Below, in pieces: positions 17,358 to 26,418 of a stretch of 64,000 bases of DNA; within the stretch, counting starts at the first letter, position 1; each line of letters starts with the position of its first letter. The notes below the pieces were generated by a model. It saw nothing but the letters and a program-made list of their open reading frames with translations. It ran no database searches and was not told the DNA's origin. The DNA lies in contig ATWE01000005.1 in assembly GCA_000421085.1 (NCBI GenBank), positions 248,001 through 312,000 on the forward strand, written 5' to 3'. The translations under genes and the position numbers were made by a program. This stretch comes from Ensifer sp. USDA 6670 (lineage in GTDB: Bacteria > Pseudomonadota > Alphaproteobacteria > Rhizobiales > Rhizobiaceae).

Positions 17358-18307
17358 CGTCCGGCCGCCTCGCGGGCTATGTCGGAAATCCGGTCGAAGC
17401 GGGGGCCGGAGGTCGGGATGTCCACATCGAAGACCTCGGCGATGACCTGCGTCCATCCATGAATGAAATAAGTCCAGCCATCCACGACCTGGAGCGATTG
17501 CTGCTCCTGCCGGGCGCGCGCCTGATCAAGAAACACAAGGTCACCCCGATAATTGAGGTCCCAGGCGACCGCCCGTTGTGGAAATTGTGCGGCATCGGAA
17601 AGCGGCGAACCGGGCGCGTCCTTTCCAAGACCGGTCGCGTTGATGACGAGCGAACCGGGCTTCAGCCGGGCCAGAACGGCATCGTTGTCCTCGGCTTTCG
17701 GCGCAAGGACGTATTCGACGGGAGCGTCGCTATCGATGCTCTCGTGAATGCGCCGGATTTCGTCCAGGCGATGCTGGCTCCGGTTGGAGACGACGATTCG
17801 GCCGGGAACGTCCCTGCCGCGCGACCGGCGCATCAGGTGCCAGGTCAGCGCGATCGTTGAGCCGCCGGCACCCATGGAGAAAAGGTCCGCGCCGGTGCGG
17901 GCGAAATAGCCCTCTCCGAGAAAGCCGTCGATAGCGAGGCCCGAGGAAATCGGGTCCTTGGCATGGCAGACGAGCTTGCCGTGCCGTTTCGAGATGCAGC
18001 TTGTCTCGTCCATCAGTTCCGCATGCGGGTCGATGACGTCGAAGAGATCCCGGCAGGCGGCGAAGAGGTCAATCTTGTGCGTCGTGACCAGGGCGCCCAT
18101 GGAAAGAGGGTCGTCGCGGATGAATTCGACGGCCGCGCGGTAAGCGGCCGGATCGTCGTGGAGCTTGAAATCGATGCCCTTGATGACGGCATCCTTCAGG
18201 CCGAGGGACTCCGCCCATGCGGGAAAGACCTTCATGATCGAGCTTTTGCCCGTCGTCACGCCGATGAAATAAAGCGTCGGCCGTGTAGCTGGCTGATAGT
18301 GGGTCAC
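17354..18307 (-). CDS. Shikimate dehydrogenase-like protein, probably not AroE
   Basis: A 317-residue two-domain protein of the AroE fold. The catalytic Lys in ALVTTHKIDLF and the Asp in LAIDGFLGEG are kept, and the NADP-binding loop reads GAGGSTIAL followed by SNRSQHRL. The N-terminal shikimate-binding motif (SxS with a downstream HN in AroE) is replaced by TTGKSSIMKVFPAW. It is therefore likely to act on another hydroxylated, sugar-like substrate, in line with its operon. It is coupled by ATGA overlaps to the genes on both sides (18304 and 17357). Confidence 0.85.
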   Translation of the reverse strand: MTHYQPATRPTLYFIGVTTGKSSIMKVFPAWAESLGLKDAVIKGIDFKLHDDPAAYRAAVEFIRDDPLSMGALVTTHKIDLFAACRDLFDVIDPHAELMDETSCISKRHGKLVCHAKDPISSGLAIDGFLGEGYFARTGADLFSMGAGGSTIALTWHLMRRSRGRDVPGRIVVSNRSQHRLDEIRRIHESIDSDAPVEYVLAPKAEDNDAVLARLKPGSLVINATGLGKDAPGSPLSDAAQFPQRAVAWDLNYRGDLVFLDQARARQEQQSLQVVDGWTYFIHGWTQVIAEVFDVDIPTSGPRFDRISDIAREAAGR

Positions 18308-18957
18308 GTGCGCCTCTCCAGGGCTTCACGGGCCGCCTTCACGGCCGTCGCCGCGTTGCGGGAAATGTCGGCGAACCGGCCTTCCCGGATATCGTCGGTC
18401 TTGGCAATCCAGGTGCCGCCGACGGCGACCACCTGCCTGATCGCCAGCCACTCGCCGATCGTTGCTTCGGTGACGCCGCCGGTCGGAATGAAGCGGACAC
18501 CAATATGGGCGAAAGGCGCGGCAATGCCGGAAAGCGCCCTCGGGCCGCCCGCTACGCCTGCCGGGAAGAACTTTGCCAACCGGACGCCTCGCGCCGTCGC
18601 AAGCGTCAGGTCGGTCGGCGTCATGACGCCCGGGCAGAAGGGCAGGGCTGCAGCCTTGGCCGCATCGACGATCTCGGGGTCATATCCGGGGGCGAGCGCG
18701 AAACGGGCGCCGCTTTCGATCGCCCGATCGAGGCTCTGCCTGTCGAGGATCGTGCCTGCGCCGATGCAGAGCCCCGGCCGAGCGTCACGGATTGCCGCGA
18801 GCACGTCGGCGGCGGCTTCGGTGCGGAAGGTTATTTCGGCGACCGGCAGCCCGCCCTCCAGAAGGGCGTCGGCGAGCGGCACCGCGTCGCAGACGCGCTC
18901 GATCGCAATCACGGGCACCACGCCGAGGCCGGCAATAAGGTCGATGGGGTTTTCCAT
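18304..18957 (-). CDS. KDPG/KDPGal-type 2-keto-3-deoxy aldolase
   Basis: A class I aldolase of the Eda family, 217 residues. It has the catalytic Glu (PVAEITFRT), the Schiff-base Lys in RLAKFFPAG and the phosphate-binding GGV in FIPTGGVTE. It would cleave a 2-keto-3-deoxy-6-phosphosugar acid to pyruvate and a phosphorylated aldehyde. The start at MENPID (18957) has AAGGAA upstream; a start 27 bases earlier is possible. It sits between the AroE-like gene and the cupin isomerase, so its natural substrate may differ from KDPG. Confidence 0.9.
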   Translation of the reverse strand: MENPIDLIAGLGVVPVIAIERVCDAVPLADALLEGGLPVAEITFRTEAAADVLAAIRDARPGLCIGAGTILDRQSLDRAIESGARFALAPGYDPEIVDAAKAAALPFCPGVMTPTDLTLATARGVRLAKFFPAGVAGGPRALSGIAAPFAHIGVRFIPTGGVTEATIGEWLAIRQVVAVGGTWIAKTDDIREGRFADISRNAATAVKAAREALERRT

Positions 18958-18987
18958 GGGCGCGCGTTCCTTCAATCCGTCCATTGC

Positions 18988-19611
18988 TCAGACATATCGC
19001 TTCATCAGGCTTGCGACGGCGTCGCCGCCGCGAGCGCGGTACTCGCTGTTCTCGACGAGCTGCCAGCTGCCCTTTTCGTCGCTCACGATGCGGTGGCGCA
19101 TGCCGCCGGAAGCTTCGATGATCCCGTAGTCCTGTCCGCTGTCGGAGGGATAGGCGAAAACCATCACGAGGTCGTCGTCGCCGACATTGATGGATCGATG
19201 AATCCAGTAGGGCGGCACGTAGCAGATCGTTTGCGGGCCGATCTCGACGATGCGCGTTTCGCCCGCGGGCGATTCGAGTTGCATCAGTCCCTGCCCTTTC
19301 TGGCCGAAATAGATCTCCGGCCGGTCGGCCTTTGCGTGAATATGGCCGCGCGTCAGGAAGAATTCGCGGCCGATCCGGCCCGGGCTCATCCGGGTCACGC
19401 CGTAGATGAGGTCGCCGGCGTGATCGCCCGGGCGGAAATCCTCGACCGCGTAGACGACCGGATTGCCGAGCTGGCGGGTGAGGTCCGCATGCGCCGCTGC
19501 GTTTTCGTAAAGTCCTTCGAGATCGCTCAGCCGCTTTTCATAGCGTCCCGTGTTTCCGCTCAACGCGCCGCTAGTAGCGTCGACCACGCTCGTGACCGGT
19601 TCTCTCAACAT
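18988..19611 (-). CDS. Cupin-type glucose-6-phosphate isomerase
   Basis: A 207-residue archaeal-type (cupin) phosphoglucose isomerase. The metal-binding cupin motif TRGHIHAKADRPEIYFG, with the following KGQGLMQL, and the second motif YVPPYWIHRSINVGD are diagnostic of this family. It is unrelated in fold to ordinary Pgi. The start at MLREPVTSV has GAGG five bases upstream. It is the first gene of the leftward operon. A homologue in S. meliloti lies on a megaplasmid next to sugar transport genes (recalled, not checked). Confidence 0.92.
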   Translation of the reverse strand: MLREPVTSVVDATSGALSGNTGRYEKRLSDLEGLYENAAAHADLTRQLGNPVVYAVEDFRPGDHAGDLIYGVTRMSPGRIGREFFLTRGHIHAKADRPEIYFGQKGQGLMQLESPAGETRIVEIGPQTICYVPPYWIHRSINVGDDDLVMVFAYPSDSGQDYGIIEASGGMRHRIVSDEKGSWQLVENSEYRARGGDAVASLMKRYV

Positions 19612-19627
19612 TTCAACCTCCGATTTA

Positions 19628-19642
19628 CGTAGCAAAATTACA
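19628..19642 (-). promoter_or_regulatory. Candidate RpiR operator, isomerase side
   Basis: On the minus strand this reads TGTAATTTTGCTACG, matching the element at 19742-19756 at 11 of 15 positions. It ends 16 bases before the isomerase start. One copy per divergent promoter suggests a shared operator for the RpiR-type regulator, but this is inference. Confidence 0.4.
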
Positions 19643-19724
19643 TAAATGAACGAACTGGCACGATCAAGCAGAAAATTTCCGCGCATGTTACGCGCAATAA
19701 TCGCTAATATATCAAAAAATCATG

Positions 19725-19756
19725 TTGACGATAAAAAAATCTGTAACTACGCTACA
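19725..19756 (+). promoter_or_regulatory. Candidate promoter and RpiR operator of the ABC transporter operon
   Basis: A -35-like TTGACG (19725-19730) is followed 17 bases later by a weak -10 (TACGCT, 19748-19753). The element TGTAACTACGCTACA (19742-19756) overlaps that -10, so a bound repressor would block it. The element has TGTA/TACA ends and is shared with the divergent promoter. Confidence 0.4.
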
Positions 19757-19811
19757 TTTTAGCCAAGAAAACTGGCTCGCGATCAATCGCGTCCACCCGG
19801 AGGAGAAACCC

Positions 19812-20792
19812 ATGACCCGCACATCCAAGACCGTTCTCAAGACCGCATTGGCTGCCGCCGCTTCGCTGCTGGCGATCGGCGCCGCCGAGGCTGCCGAGTG
19901 CAAGATCGGCATTTCGATGAAGACGCTCGACGCTCCCTATTTCGCCGCGCAGGAAGTTTCCGCCAAAAAGCATGCCGAGGAAATCGGATGCGAAGTGATC
20001 TCGGCCGACGCCCAGAACGACCTGAACAAGCAGATCGCCGACATCGAGGACATGGTCGCTCAGGGTATCGGCGCGCTCATCGTCAATCCGCGCGACAGCA
20101 AGGGCATGGTACCGGCGGTGAACGCGGCCTCCGCTGCCGGCGTGAAGGTCTTCGTCATCGACTCCACACTCGATCCGGCTGCGAATTTCGTGACGCTGGT
20201 GCAGTCTTCCAACAGCCGCAACGGTATGCTCGTAGGGCAATGGCTGGCTGACCAGACCAAGGGCAAGGACCTGAAGATCGCGCTGCTTTCCGGCGACAAG
20301 GGCAATGAAGTAGGTCAGGAGCGCCGACTGGGGGTGCTGGCAGGCCTCGTCGAGGGACAATTGCGCAATGAGGGCCGTGCCCGCTTCGAAATCGTCGGCC
20401 AGGGTTGGGGCCTCTGGGGGCATGAGGGCGGTCTAAAGGCGATGGAGGACCTCCTCGTCGCCAACCCGGATGTCAACGTCGTGCTCGGCGAAAACGATTC
20501 CATGGTGCTCGGCGCCCGGAAGGCGCTGGAACAGGCGGGGCGCGTCGAAGACGTGCTGCTGCTTGCCGCTGCCGACGGGCAGAAGGAAGCGCTGCAGATG
20601 ATCAAGGAAGGCAGCTACGGTGCCACCGGTCTCAACGACCCGGCGCTCGTCGCCTCGACGGCCGTGGACCTCGCCAAGAAGGCGCTCGACGGAGAGCTGC
20701 CTGCCGACATTTCGAAGGTCACCTACACGACACCCACGGCGATCACGAAAGAAAACGTCGATCAGTACTACAAGGCCGACGCCGTCTTCTGA
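19812..20792 (+). CDS. Sugar ABC transporter periplasmic binding protein
   Basis: A 326-residue periplasmic-binding-protein type I of the ribose/xylose family. The signal peptide (LKTALAAAASLLAIGAAEAAE) is cleaved near residue 28. The mature part begins CKIGISMKTLDAPYF, with family segments DAQNDLNKQIADIEDMVAQG and the hinge-region VLGENDSMVLGA. The ATG at 19812 follows GGAGGAG, replacing a longer frame. It is the first gene of the rightward operon, and its ligand is probably a monosaccharide or polyol. Confidence 0.93.
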   Translation: MTRTSKTVLKTALAAAASLLAIGAAEAAECKIGISMKTLDAPYFAAQEVSAKKHAEEIGCEVISADAQNDLNKQIADIEDMVAQGIGALIVNPRDSKGMVPAVNAASAAGVKVFVIDSTLDPAANFVTLVQSSNSRNGMLVGQWLADQTKGKDLKIALLSGDKGNEVGQERRLGVLAGLVEGQLRNEGRARFEIVGQGWGLWGHEGGLKAMEDLLVANPDVNVVLGENDSMVLGARKALEQAGRVEDVLLLAAADGQKEALQMIKEGSYGATGLNDPALVASTAVDLAKKALDGELPADISKVTYTTPTAITKENVDQYYKADAVF

Positions 20793-20895
20793 TGCACCGA
20801 TCCTTCCAGGCGGCGGGTCGTTCGCGGCTCGCCGGCCACCATCCGTCCGCCCGGTTGCCAGGATCGGGCGAGGCGTGAAAGAGGCATTTCGCACC

Positions 20896-22413
20896 ATGGA
20901 AAATCTCGTAGAACTCTCCGGCATCCGCAAATCCTTCGGCGGCGTCCATGCGCTGCAAGGCGTGGAGTTCGAGCTTCAAGCAGGCGAGGTCCACGCGCTT
21001 CTCGGCGAAAACGGCGCGGGCAAGTCAACCCTCATGCGGGTGCTCGGCGGCGAATACCGCGCCGAGGCCGGAACGGTGAAGGTCGCGGGCGAGGAGCCGC
21101 ATTTCCGCTCGCCTTCCGATGCCATATCGAAGGGCATCGCGATCATCCACCAGGAGATGGCGCTTGCGACGGACCTGACGGTGGCCGAAAACATCTTCCT
21201 GTCGGAAATTCCTTCCGTCATTTCCTGGCGCGAACTCAACAGTCGGGCTCGTGAACTAATCGACAGCCTTGGCTTTTCAATTCACCCGGGTGCGACCGTG
21301 GGCGATCTTTCGGTTGCCCATCAGCAGGTGGTCGAGATTGCCAAGGCGCTGTCCCGCAACGCCCGCGTCATGGTCTTCGATGAGCCGACGGCGGTTCTGT
21401 CGGTGCAGGACGCGGAGCGCCTGCTCGGCATCATTAGAGCGCTGCGCGAACGCGGCGTCGGCGTCATCTACATTTCCCATCGTCTCGACGAAGTGTTCCG
21501 CATTGCCGACCGTATCACGGTCATGAAGGACGGCGCGTCGGTCGCGACCGTCGAGCGCTCCGCAGTCGAGATCGACGATGTCATCCGCATGATGGTCGGC
21601 AGGTCGCTCAAGGCGCTTTTCGGCGAGGATGTCGAACGGCGGCCCGGTGACGAGGTGCTGCGCGTCGAAAACCTCTCGGATGGTGTCCGCATCAGGAACG
21701 TGTCGCTGTGCGTGCGCGCCGGCGAGATCATTGGTCTCGGCGGCCTCGTCGGCGCGGGCCGTACGGAATTCGTCCGACTGGTCTTTGGGGCCGAACGGGC
21801 GCAAGCCGGCCGCATCTTCGTGCACGGCAAGGAGAAGTCGATCCGCAAGCCGGGCGACGGTGTCAAAGCCGGCATCGGCCTCGTGCCTGAAAACCGCAAG
21901 GAGCAGGGGCTCATACTCGATTTCCCGATAAGGGTGAACGCCACCATGGCGAAACTCGGACCCCTCGTGAACCGCTTCGGCTTCGTGCGCCGTGCACGGG
22001 AAAAGGCGGCGGTCGAGAATCTTGCGAAGCGCCTGCGTCTTAAAGCCGGCAGCTTCGACGACCCGGCGTCCAGCCTCTCCGGTGGAAACCAGCAGAAGGT
22101 CGTGCTCGCCAAGTGGTTCCACGCCGACGGCGACATTCTGATCTTCGACGAGCCGACGCGCGGCGTCGATGTCGGCGCCAAGACCGAGATCTATTCGCTG
22201 ATCAAGGCACTCGCCGCCGAGGGGCGGGCGGTTCTCATCATCTCTTCCGAACATCTCGAGCTCTTCGGACTTTGCGACCGCATCCTCGTCATGCGCGAGG
22301 GCCAGATCACCGGCGAGCTCGGACCAGAGGACTATACCGAGGAAAAACTCCTGAAGCTCGCGATGGTGAGCCCTGTCGCCCCGCCCGAAAACATGCCCGA
22401 AAGAGGGTTGTGA
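20896..22413 (+). CDS. Sugar ABC transporter ATP-binding protein (RbsA/MglA type)
   Basis: A tandem ABC ATPase of 505 residues. The first domain has Walker A GENGAGKST, a degenerate signature (LSVAHQQVVEIAKAL) and Walker B VMVFDEPT. The second has a degenerate Walker A (GGLVGAGRTEFV), a good signature LSGGNQQKVVLAKW and Walker B ILIFDEPTRGVD. This uneven pattern is typical for RbsA. The ATG at 20896 lies inside a longer frame whose upstream part is a shadow of the binding-protein gene. It energises the permease 4 bases downstream. Confidence 0.95.
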   Translation: MENLVELSGIRKSFGGVHALQGVEFELQAGEVHALLGENGAGKSTLMRVLGGEYRAEAGTVKVAGEEPHFRSPSDAISKGIAIIHQEMALATDLTVAENIFLSEIPSVISWRELNSRARELIDSLGFSIHPGATVGDLSVAHQQVVEIAKALSRNARVMVFDEPTAVLSVQDAERLLGIIRALRERGVGVIYISHRLDEVFRIADRITVMKDGASVATVERSAVEIDDVIRMMVGRSLKALFGEDVERRPGDEVLRVENLSDGVRIRNVSLCVRAGEIIGLGGLVGAGRTEFVRLVFGAERAQAGRIFVHGKEKSIRKPGDGVKAGIGLVPENRKEQGLILDFPIRVNATMAKLGPLVNRFGFVRRAREKAAVENLAKRLRLKAGSFDDPASSLSGGNQQKVVLAKWFHADGDILIFDEPTRGVDVGAKTEIYSLIKALAAEGRAVLIISSEHLELFGLCDRILVMREGQITGELGPEDYTEEKLLKLAMVSPVAPPENMPERGL

Positions 22414-22417
22414 ACCG

Positions 22418-23401
22418 ATGAGTAGCACCATGTCAGACCTGGTCGAAACCACTCGCCCCTCACTGAATCTCAGCCAGACCCTACAGCGTTACGGAACGAT
22501 CGCGATCCTGATCGCGCTCGTCATCGTGGCAACCTCCATGTCCGATGTGTTCCTGACCGAGCGGAACATTCTGAACGTGCTTCGTCAGATCTCCGGGACG
22601 AGTCTGATGGCGATCGGGATGCTCTTCGTCATCCTGACGCGCGGCATCGATCTTTCGGTAGGCTCGGTAGCAGCACTCGGGAGCGTGCTTTCGGCAATCG
22701 TCGTCCAGAAGTACGGAACCGGTCTTTCGTTAGCCGTGACCCTTCTCGCGGGCGCTGCCTGCGGGCTGGGTTCCGGGGTACTCGTCGCCTTTCTCAAGCT
22801 GCCGCCTTTCGTAACGACGCTTGCGATGATGACGGTCGCGCGCGGGTTTTCGCTGATCATCTCCGCCGGCCAGCCGATCGTGATGGGCGAAAGCGGCGCG
22901 GCGGTTACCGCTTTCGGCTCGGGCGCGATCGCCGGTATTCCCTATCCGGTGATCCTGATGGCAGTCGTGTTCGTTATCGCCGGCACCGTACTGATGTTCA
23001 CGCGCTACGGCCGCCTCGTGAAGGCGATCGGCTCGAATGTCGAGGCGGTCCGGCTCTCGGGCATTCCGGTCGCCTGGTACACCATGTCGGTCTATGTCAT
23101 CTCCGGCGTGCTTGCCGCGGCCGCCGGGGTCGTGTCCGCGAGCCGTACCGGCGTCGGCTCGGCCAATATCGGCGTCGGCGCGGAACTCGATGCGATCGCC
23201 GCCGTCGTCATCGGCGGCGCGAGCCTGATGGGCGGACGCGGTGGCGCCTTCAACACCTTCATCGGCGTCATCGTGCTCGGCATCATCGCCAATATGATGA
23301 ATCTCGCCCGCGTACCCGGTTATCATCAGCAGGTCTTCATGGGTTGCATCATCATCGGCGCCATGCTCCTGCAATATGCATCCAACTGGCTGCGCCGGTA
23401 A
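22418..23401 (+). CDS. Sugar ABC transporter permease (RbsC type)
   Basis: A 327-residue inner-membrane permease of the branched-chain/ribose type with about nine or ten hydrophobic helices. The family signature LTRGIDLSVGSVAALGSV near residues 70-87 and the cytoplasmic coupling-loop region AVVIGGASLMGGRG are present. It starts 4 bases after the ATPase stop. Together with the binding protein and ATPase it forms a complete importer; no second permease is encoded, consistent with a homodimer. Confidence 0.95.
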   Translation: MSSTMSDLVETTRPSLNLSQTLQRYGTIAILIALVIVATSMSDVFLTERNILNVLRQISGTSLMAIGMLFVILTRGIDLSVGSVAALGSVLSAIVVQKYGTGLSLAVTLLAGAACGLGSGVLVAFLKLPPFVTTLAMMTVARGFSLIISAGQPIVMGESGAAVTAFGSGAIAGIPYPVILMAVVFVIAGTVLMFTRYGRLVKAIGSNVEAVRLSGIPVAWYTMSVYVISGVLAAAAGVVSASRTGVGSANIGVGAELDAIAAVVIGGASLMGGRGGAFNTFIGVIVLGIIANMMNLARVPGYHQQVFMGCIIIGAMLLQYASNWLRR

Positions 23402-23448
23402 GGAAGCAGACACCTTGCCCGGGAGAGCGGGCGGTGGAGGAGACGGAA

Positions 23449-24963
23449 TTGGGCGCATTGATATCCGAAGACTTGTTTTTGACGATCGACGTCGGCACGG
23501 GCAGCGTTCGCGCCGCCCTTGTCGACCGGCATGGCAAGGTGGTTGCCATCGCGGCGCGGGAGCACGAGCAGATCGTGCCGCAGTTCGGCTGGTCCGAGCA
23601 GCGGCCCGCAGATTGGTGGAACGGAGTCGTCGCCTCGATCCGCGACGTGCTTTCCAGCGAGCCGGACGCCAACCGCCGTATTGCCGCCGTTTCGGCCTGC
23701 GGGCAGATGCACGGAACGGTCCTGGTCGACGACAAGGGCGGTCTCGCGCGCGAGACTGCGCCGCTGTGGAACGACAAGCGCACGATCGCTCACGTCGCGG
23801 CCTTCGAAAAGCACCACCGGCCATCAAGCTATCTCGCCGACAGCGCAAATCCGGCAACACCCGCCTGGCCCGGTTTCAAACTGCAATGGCTTCGCGACGA
23901 AGATCCCGAGGCCTGGCGCCGGACCGCAGCCGTTGTCATGCCCAAGGACTGGATCAACCTGAAACTCACCGGTGAGATTGCCATCGACCGCACCGATGGC
24001 GGCGCAAGCTTCCTGATGGACCCGCGGACCGGCCAATGGTCCGATCGGATGATCGGCTTGCTTGGTCTTGAAAGGGCGAAGCTCGCGCCGCTGCGCAATT
24101 CCGTAGATATACTGGGGCATGTCACGGGCGCAGCGGCGCGCGAGACCGGTCTTCGCGAAGGCACGCCCGTGCTTGTCGGCGGCGGCGACTATCCCGTTGC
24201 GCTGTTGGGCTCCGGTGTCTGCCGCCCCGGCGTCGGCTCGGAAGTGATGGGCACCTCCGCAATCATCACCGCCATTGCCGAAAAGCCGCTGCTCGATGCG
24301 CAGGTCTCGAACGTCGGTACGGTCGAAGGCAACTGGGGCGCCTTCATGCTGCTCGAATCCGGCGGGGACGCCATGCGCTGGGCGCGGCGTGCCTTCCATG
24401 AGAAGCGGGCCGGCTATGAAGAGATCGTCGAGAAGGCGGCCGAGGCACCGGTCGGCGCCGACCGGCTCTTTTTCATGCCCTATCTCGCCGGCGAGAGGCT
24501 TGGCGACCACCGTAATGCGCGCGCCCAGTTCTTCGGTATCGGAGCGACGCACGGGCTCGCGCATATGCATCGCGCGGTGCTCGAAGGCGTGGCCTTCGCG
24601 GTCAAACGACACATCGACATTCTCGATCGGATCTCCGGAGCACCGATTGAACGCGTCATCGCATCCGGCGGCGGCGCCAGGACGAAACTCTGGCTGAAAA
24701 TCAAGGCGAGCGTCTACGGCATTCCGATCCTGGTCCCGGCCGAGGCCGAATGCGGCATCATCGGATGCGCCGCAATGGCCGCGACGGCGACCGGCATCTA
24801 TTCGCGGGTCGAGGATGCCGCGGAATCCTATGTCCGCTATAGCGAGGAAATCACGCCGGATCCCCGATGGACGGAGACCTACCGGCCGATGCAGGCCTTC
24901 TTCGAAAAACTCTATTTCCATAGCCAGTCGCTCTATGACGATCTGGACCGGTTGACCTCATGA
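23449..24963 (+). CDS. FGGY-family carbohydrate kinase
   Basis: An ATP-dependent sugar or polyol kinase of 504 residues. The N-terminal phosphate motif FLTIDVGTGSVRAAL, the substrate region ACGQMHGTVL with ETAPLWNDKR, and the C-terminal ATP-binding ASGGGARTKLWLKIKA are typical of xylulokinase-like FGGY kinases. The start is assigned to TTG 23449 because GGAGGAG lies seven bases upstream and no ATG is near; a GTG at 23434 is the alternative. Its stop overlaps the HAD gene start (ATGA). The substrate is presumably the imported sugar or its keto form. Confidence 0.88.
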   Translation: MGALISEDLFLTIDVGTGSVRAALVDRHGKVVAIAAREHEQIVPQFGWSEQRPADWWNGVVASIRDVLSSEPDANRRIAAVSACGQMHGTVLVDDKGGLARETAPLWNDKRTIAHVAAFEKHHRPSSYLADSANPATPAWPGFKLQWLRDEDPEAWRRTAAVVMPKDWINLKLTGEIAIDRTDGGASFLMDPRTGQWSDRMIGLLGLERAKLAPLRNSVDILGHVTGAAARETGLREGTPVLVGGGDYPVALLGSGVCRPGVGSEVMGTSAIITAIAEKPLLDAQVSNVGTVEGNWGAFMLLESGGDAMRWARRAFHEKRAGYEEIVEKAAEAPVGADRLFFMPYLAGERLGDHRNARAQFFGIGATHGLAHMHRAVLEGVAFAVKRHIDILDRISGAPIERVIASGGGARTKLWLKIKASVYGIPILVPAEAECGIIGCAAMAATATGIYSRVEDAAESYVRYSEEITPDPRWTETYRPMQAFFEKLYFHSQSLYDDLDRLTS

Positions 24964-25643
24964 GCCGCCGGGCAGTTCTCTTCGATATGGACGGGACGCT
25001 GGTCGACAGCGAGTCGCTGCATTTGCAGACGATGGCGGCGGCGGTCGAGAGCTTCGGCTATGTGCTGCCGGAAGGCTTTGGGGACCGCATCACCGGAATG
25101 GCTATCGGCGACTGCCACGCGTTGCTCGTCGAAACGATTGACTTCGCGCCGGCTGCCGCCGGCCTGGTCGAACGAAAATACGACGCCTATGTGGAGCGCG
25201 CCGGCGCCCTTGAGATGCGGGTAGGCGCCAGGCAGGCATTGTCGTTCGTCCGGGATTCAAGAGCAGCGATGGCCATCGTGTCGAATTCGGACCGCATGCT
25301 TGTCGACGCCAATCTCTCCGCCGTCGGACTTCAAACCCCCGGACTGGTAAGCGTGACACGCAACGATGTCCGTCATGGCAAGCCGGACCCCGAACCCTAT
25401 CTTCGCGCTGCCTGGCTGCTCGGTGTCGAGCCATCCGACTGCATCGTCGTGGAGGACAGTGCGCCTGGGGCGCATGCCGGGCTTGCCGCGGGCATGACTG
25501 TCATCGGCTGGCCGGAGCCGCATCGCGCCGACATCGTCTTTCCTGCCGGAACGATCATTGCCGAGCCGCAAGACCTCATCGCGGCGCTCCGGCCGCTTCT
25601 CTTCCATTCCTCTGAAACCTCCGCCCTTCCAAGGATCGCCTGA
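24960..25643 (+). CDS. HAD-superfamily phosphatase (beta-phosphoglucomutase-like)
   Basis: A 227-residue HAD subfamily IA hydrolase. Motif I FDMDGTLVDSE, motif II (IVSNSDR), the Lys in HGKPDPEPYL and motif IV VVEDSAPGAHAG are complete. It could be a sugar-phosphate phosphatase or a phosphomutase. HAD genes of this type accompany polyol operons in rhizobia, where they may remove inhibitory sugar phosphates. It is coupled to the kinase by a 4-base overlap and lies one base before the next SDR gene. Confidence 0.9.
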   Translation: MSRRAVLFDMDGTLVDSESLHLQTMAAAVESFGYVLPEGFGDRITGMAIGDCHALLVETIDFAPAAAGLVERKYDAYVERAGALEMRVGARQALSFVRDSRAAMAIVSNSDRMLVDANLSAVGLQTPGLVSVTRNDVRHGKPDPEPYLRAAWLLGVEPSDCIVVEDSAPGAHAGLAAGMTVIGWPEPHRADIVFPAGTIIAEPQDLIAALRPLLFHSSETSALPRIA

Positions 25644-25644
25644 C

Positions 25645-26418
25645 ATGTATCTCGACAAATTCAAGCTCACCGGCAAGATCGCCGTCGTCACGGGTGCCGC
25701 GCGGGGCATCGGCCTTTCGACCGCCGAGGCGCTCGCCGAGGCCGGCGCCACCGTCGTTCTCACCGACATGAATCCCGATCCGCTTGCTGCCGCAACGGAA
25801 GGGCTGAGAGCCAAGGGCTATGCGGTCGATAGCGAGATACTCGACGTGTCCGACGTGAAGGCGGTGCAGACCGTGCACGACGCGATCGTCTCACGTCACG
25901 TCCGCGTCGACATACTGGTCAACAATGCCGGCATCGCGATCTCCAACCACCCGGCCGAGACCATGGCGGACGAGGTCTGGAAAAAGGTGATCGACGTCAA
26001 CCTCAACGGCGTCTTCTGGTGCTGCCGCGCCTTCGGCAACACGATGCTGAAGCAGGGAGCGGGGTCGATCGTCAATGTCGGTTCGATGTCCGGCTGCATC
26101 GTCAACCGGCCGCAGGAACAGGCCAATTACAACGCGTCCAAGGCAGCGGTGCATCATCTCACCAGGTCGCTGGCCGCCGAGTGGGGTCCGCGGGGCGTGC
26201 GCGTCAACTCCGTCGCCCCGACCTATATCGACACGGAAATGAACAAATATGTCTATGAGGACGAGGAGATGTATCGCCACTGGGTCGGCGGAACGCCGAT
26301 GAACCGGCTCGGCCGCACGGACGAAGTCGCCTCCGTCATCCTCTTCCTGGCAAGCGACGCCGCAAGCCTCATGACCGGCTCGATCGTGCTCGCCGATGGG
26401 GGCTATGTATGCTGGTAA
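25645..26418 (+). CDS. SDR-family oxidoreductase (polyol dehydrogenase-like)
   Basis: A classical short-chain dehydrogenase of 257 residues. It shows the cofactor motif VVTGAARGIG, NNAG at about residues 91-94, the catalytic Ser region VGSMSG and the YNASK active site, ending in LADGGYVCW. An Asp after beta-strand 2 (LTDMNPD) points to NAD rather than NADP. Such SDRs oxidise polyols such as arabitol or sorbitol to ketoses. The start follows AAGGA. The last 10 bases overlap the GldA-type gene. Confidence 0.92.
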   Translation: MYLDKFKLTGKIAVVTGAARGIGLSTAEALAEAGATVVLTDMNPDPLAAATEGLRAKGYAVDSEILDVSDVKAVQTVHDAIVSRHVRVDILVNNAGIAISNHPAETMADEVWKKVIDVNLNGVFWCCRAFGNTMLKQGAGSIVNVGSMSGCIVNRPQEQANYNASKAAVHHLTRSLAAEWGPRGVRVNSVAPTYIDTEMNKYVYEDEEMYRHWVGGTPMNRLGRTDEVASVILFLASDAASLMTGSIVLADGGYVCW

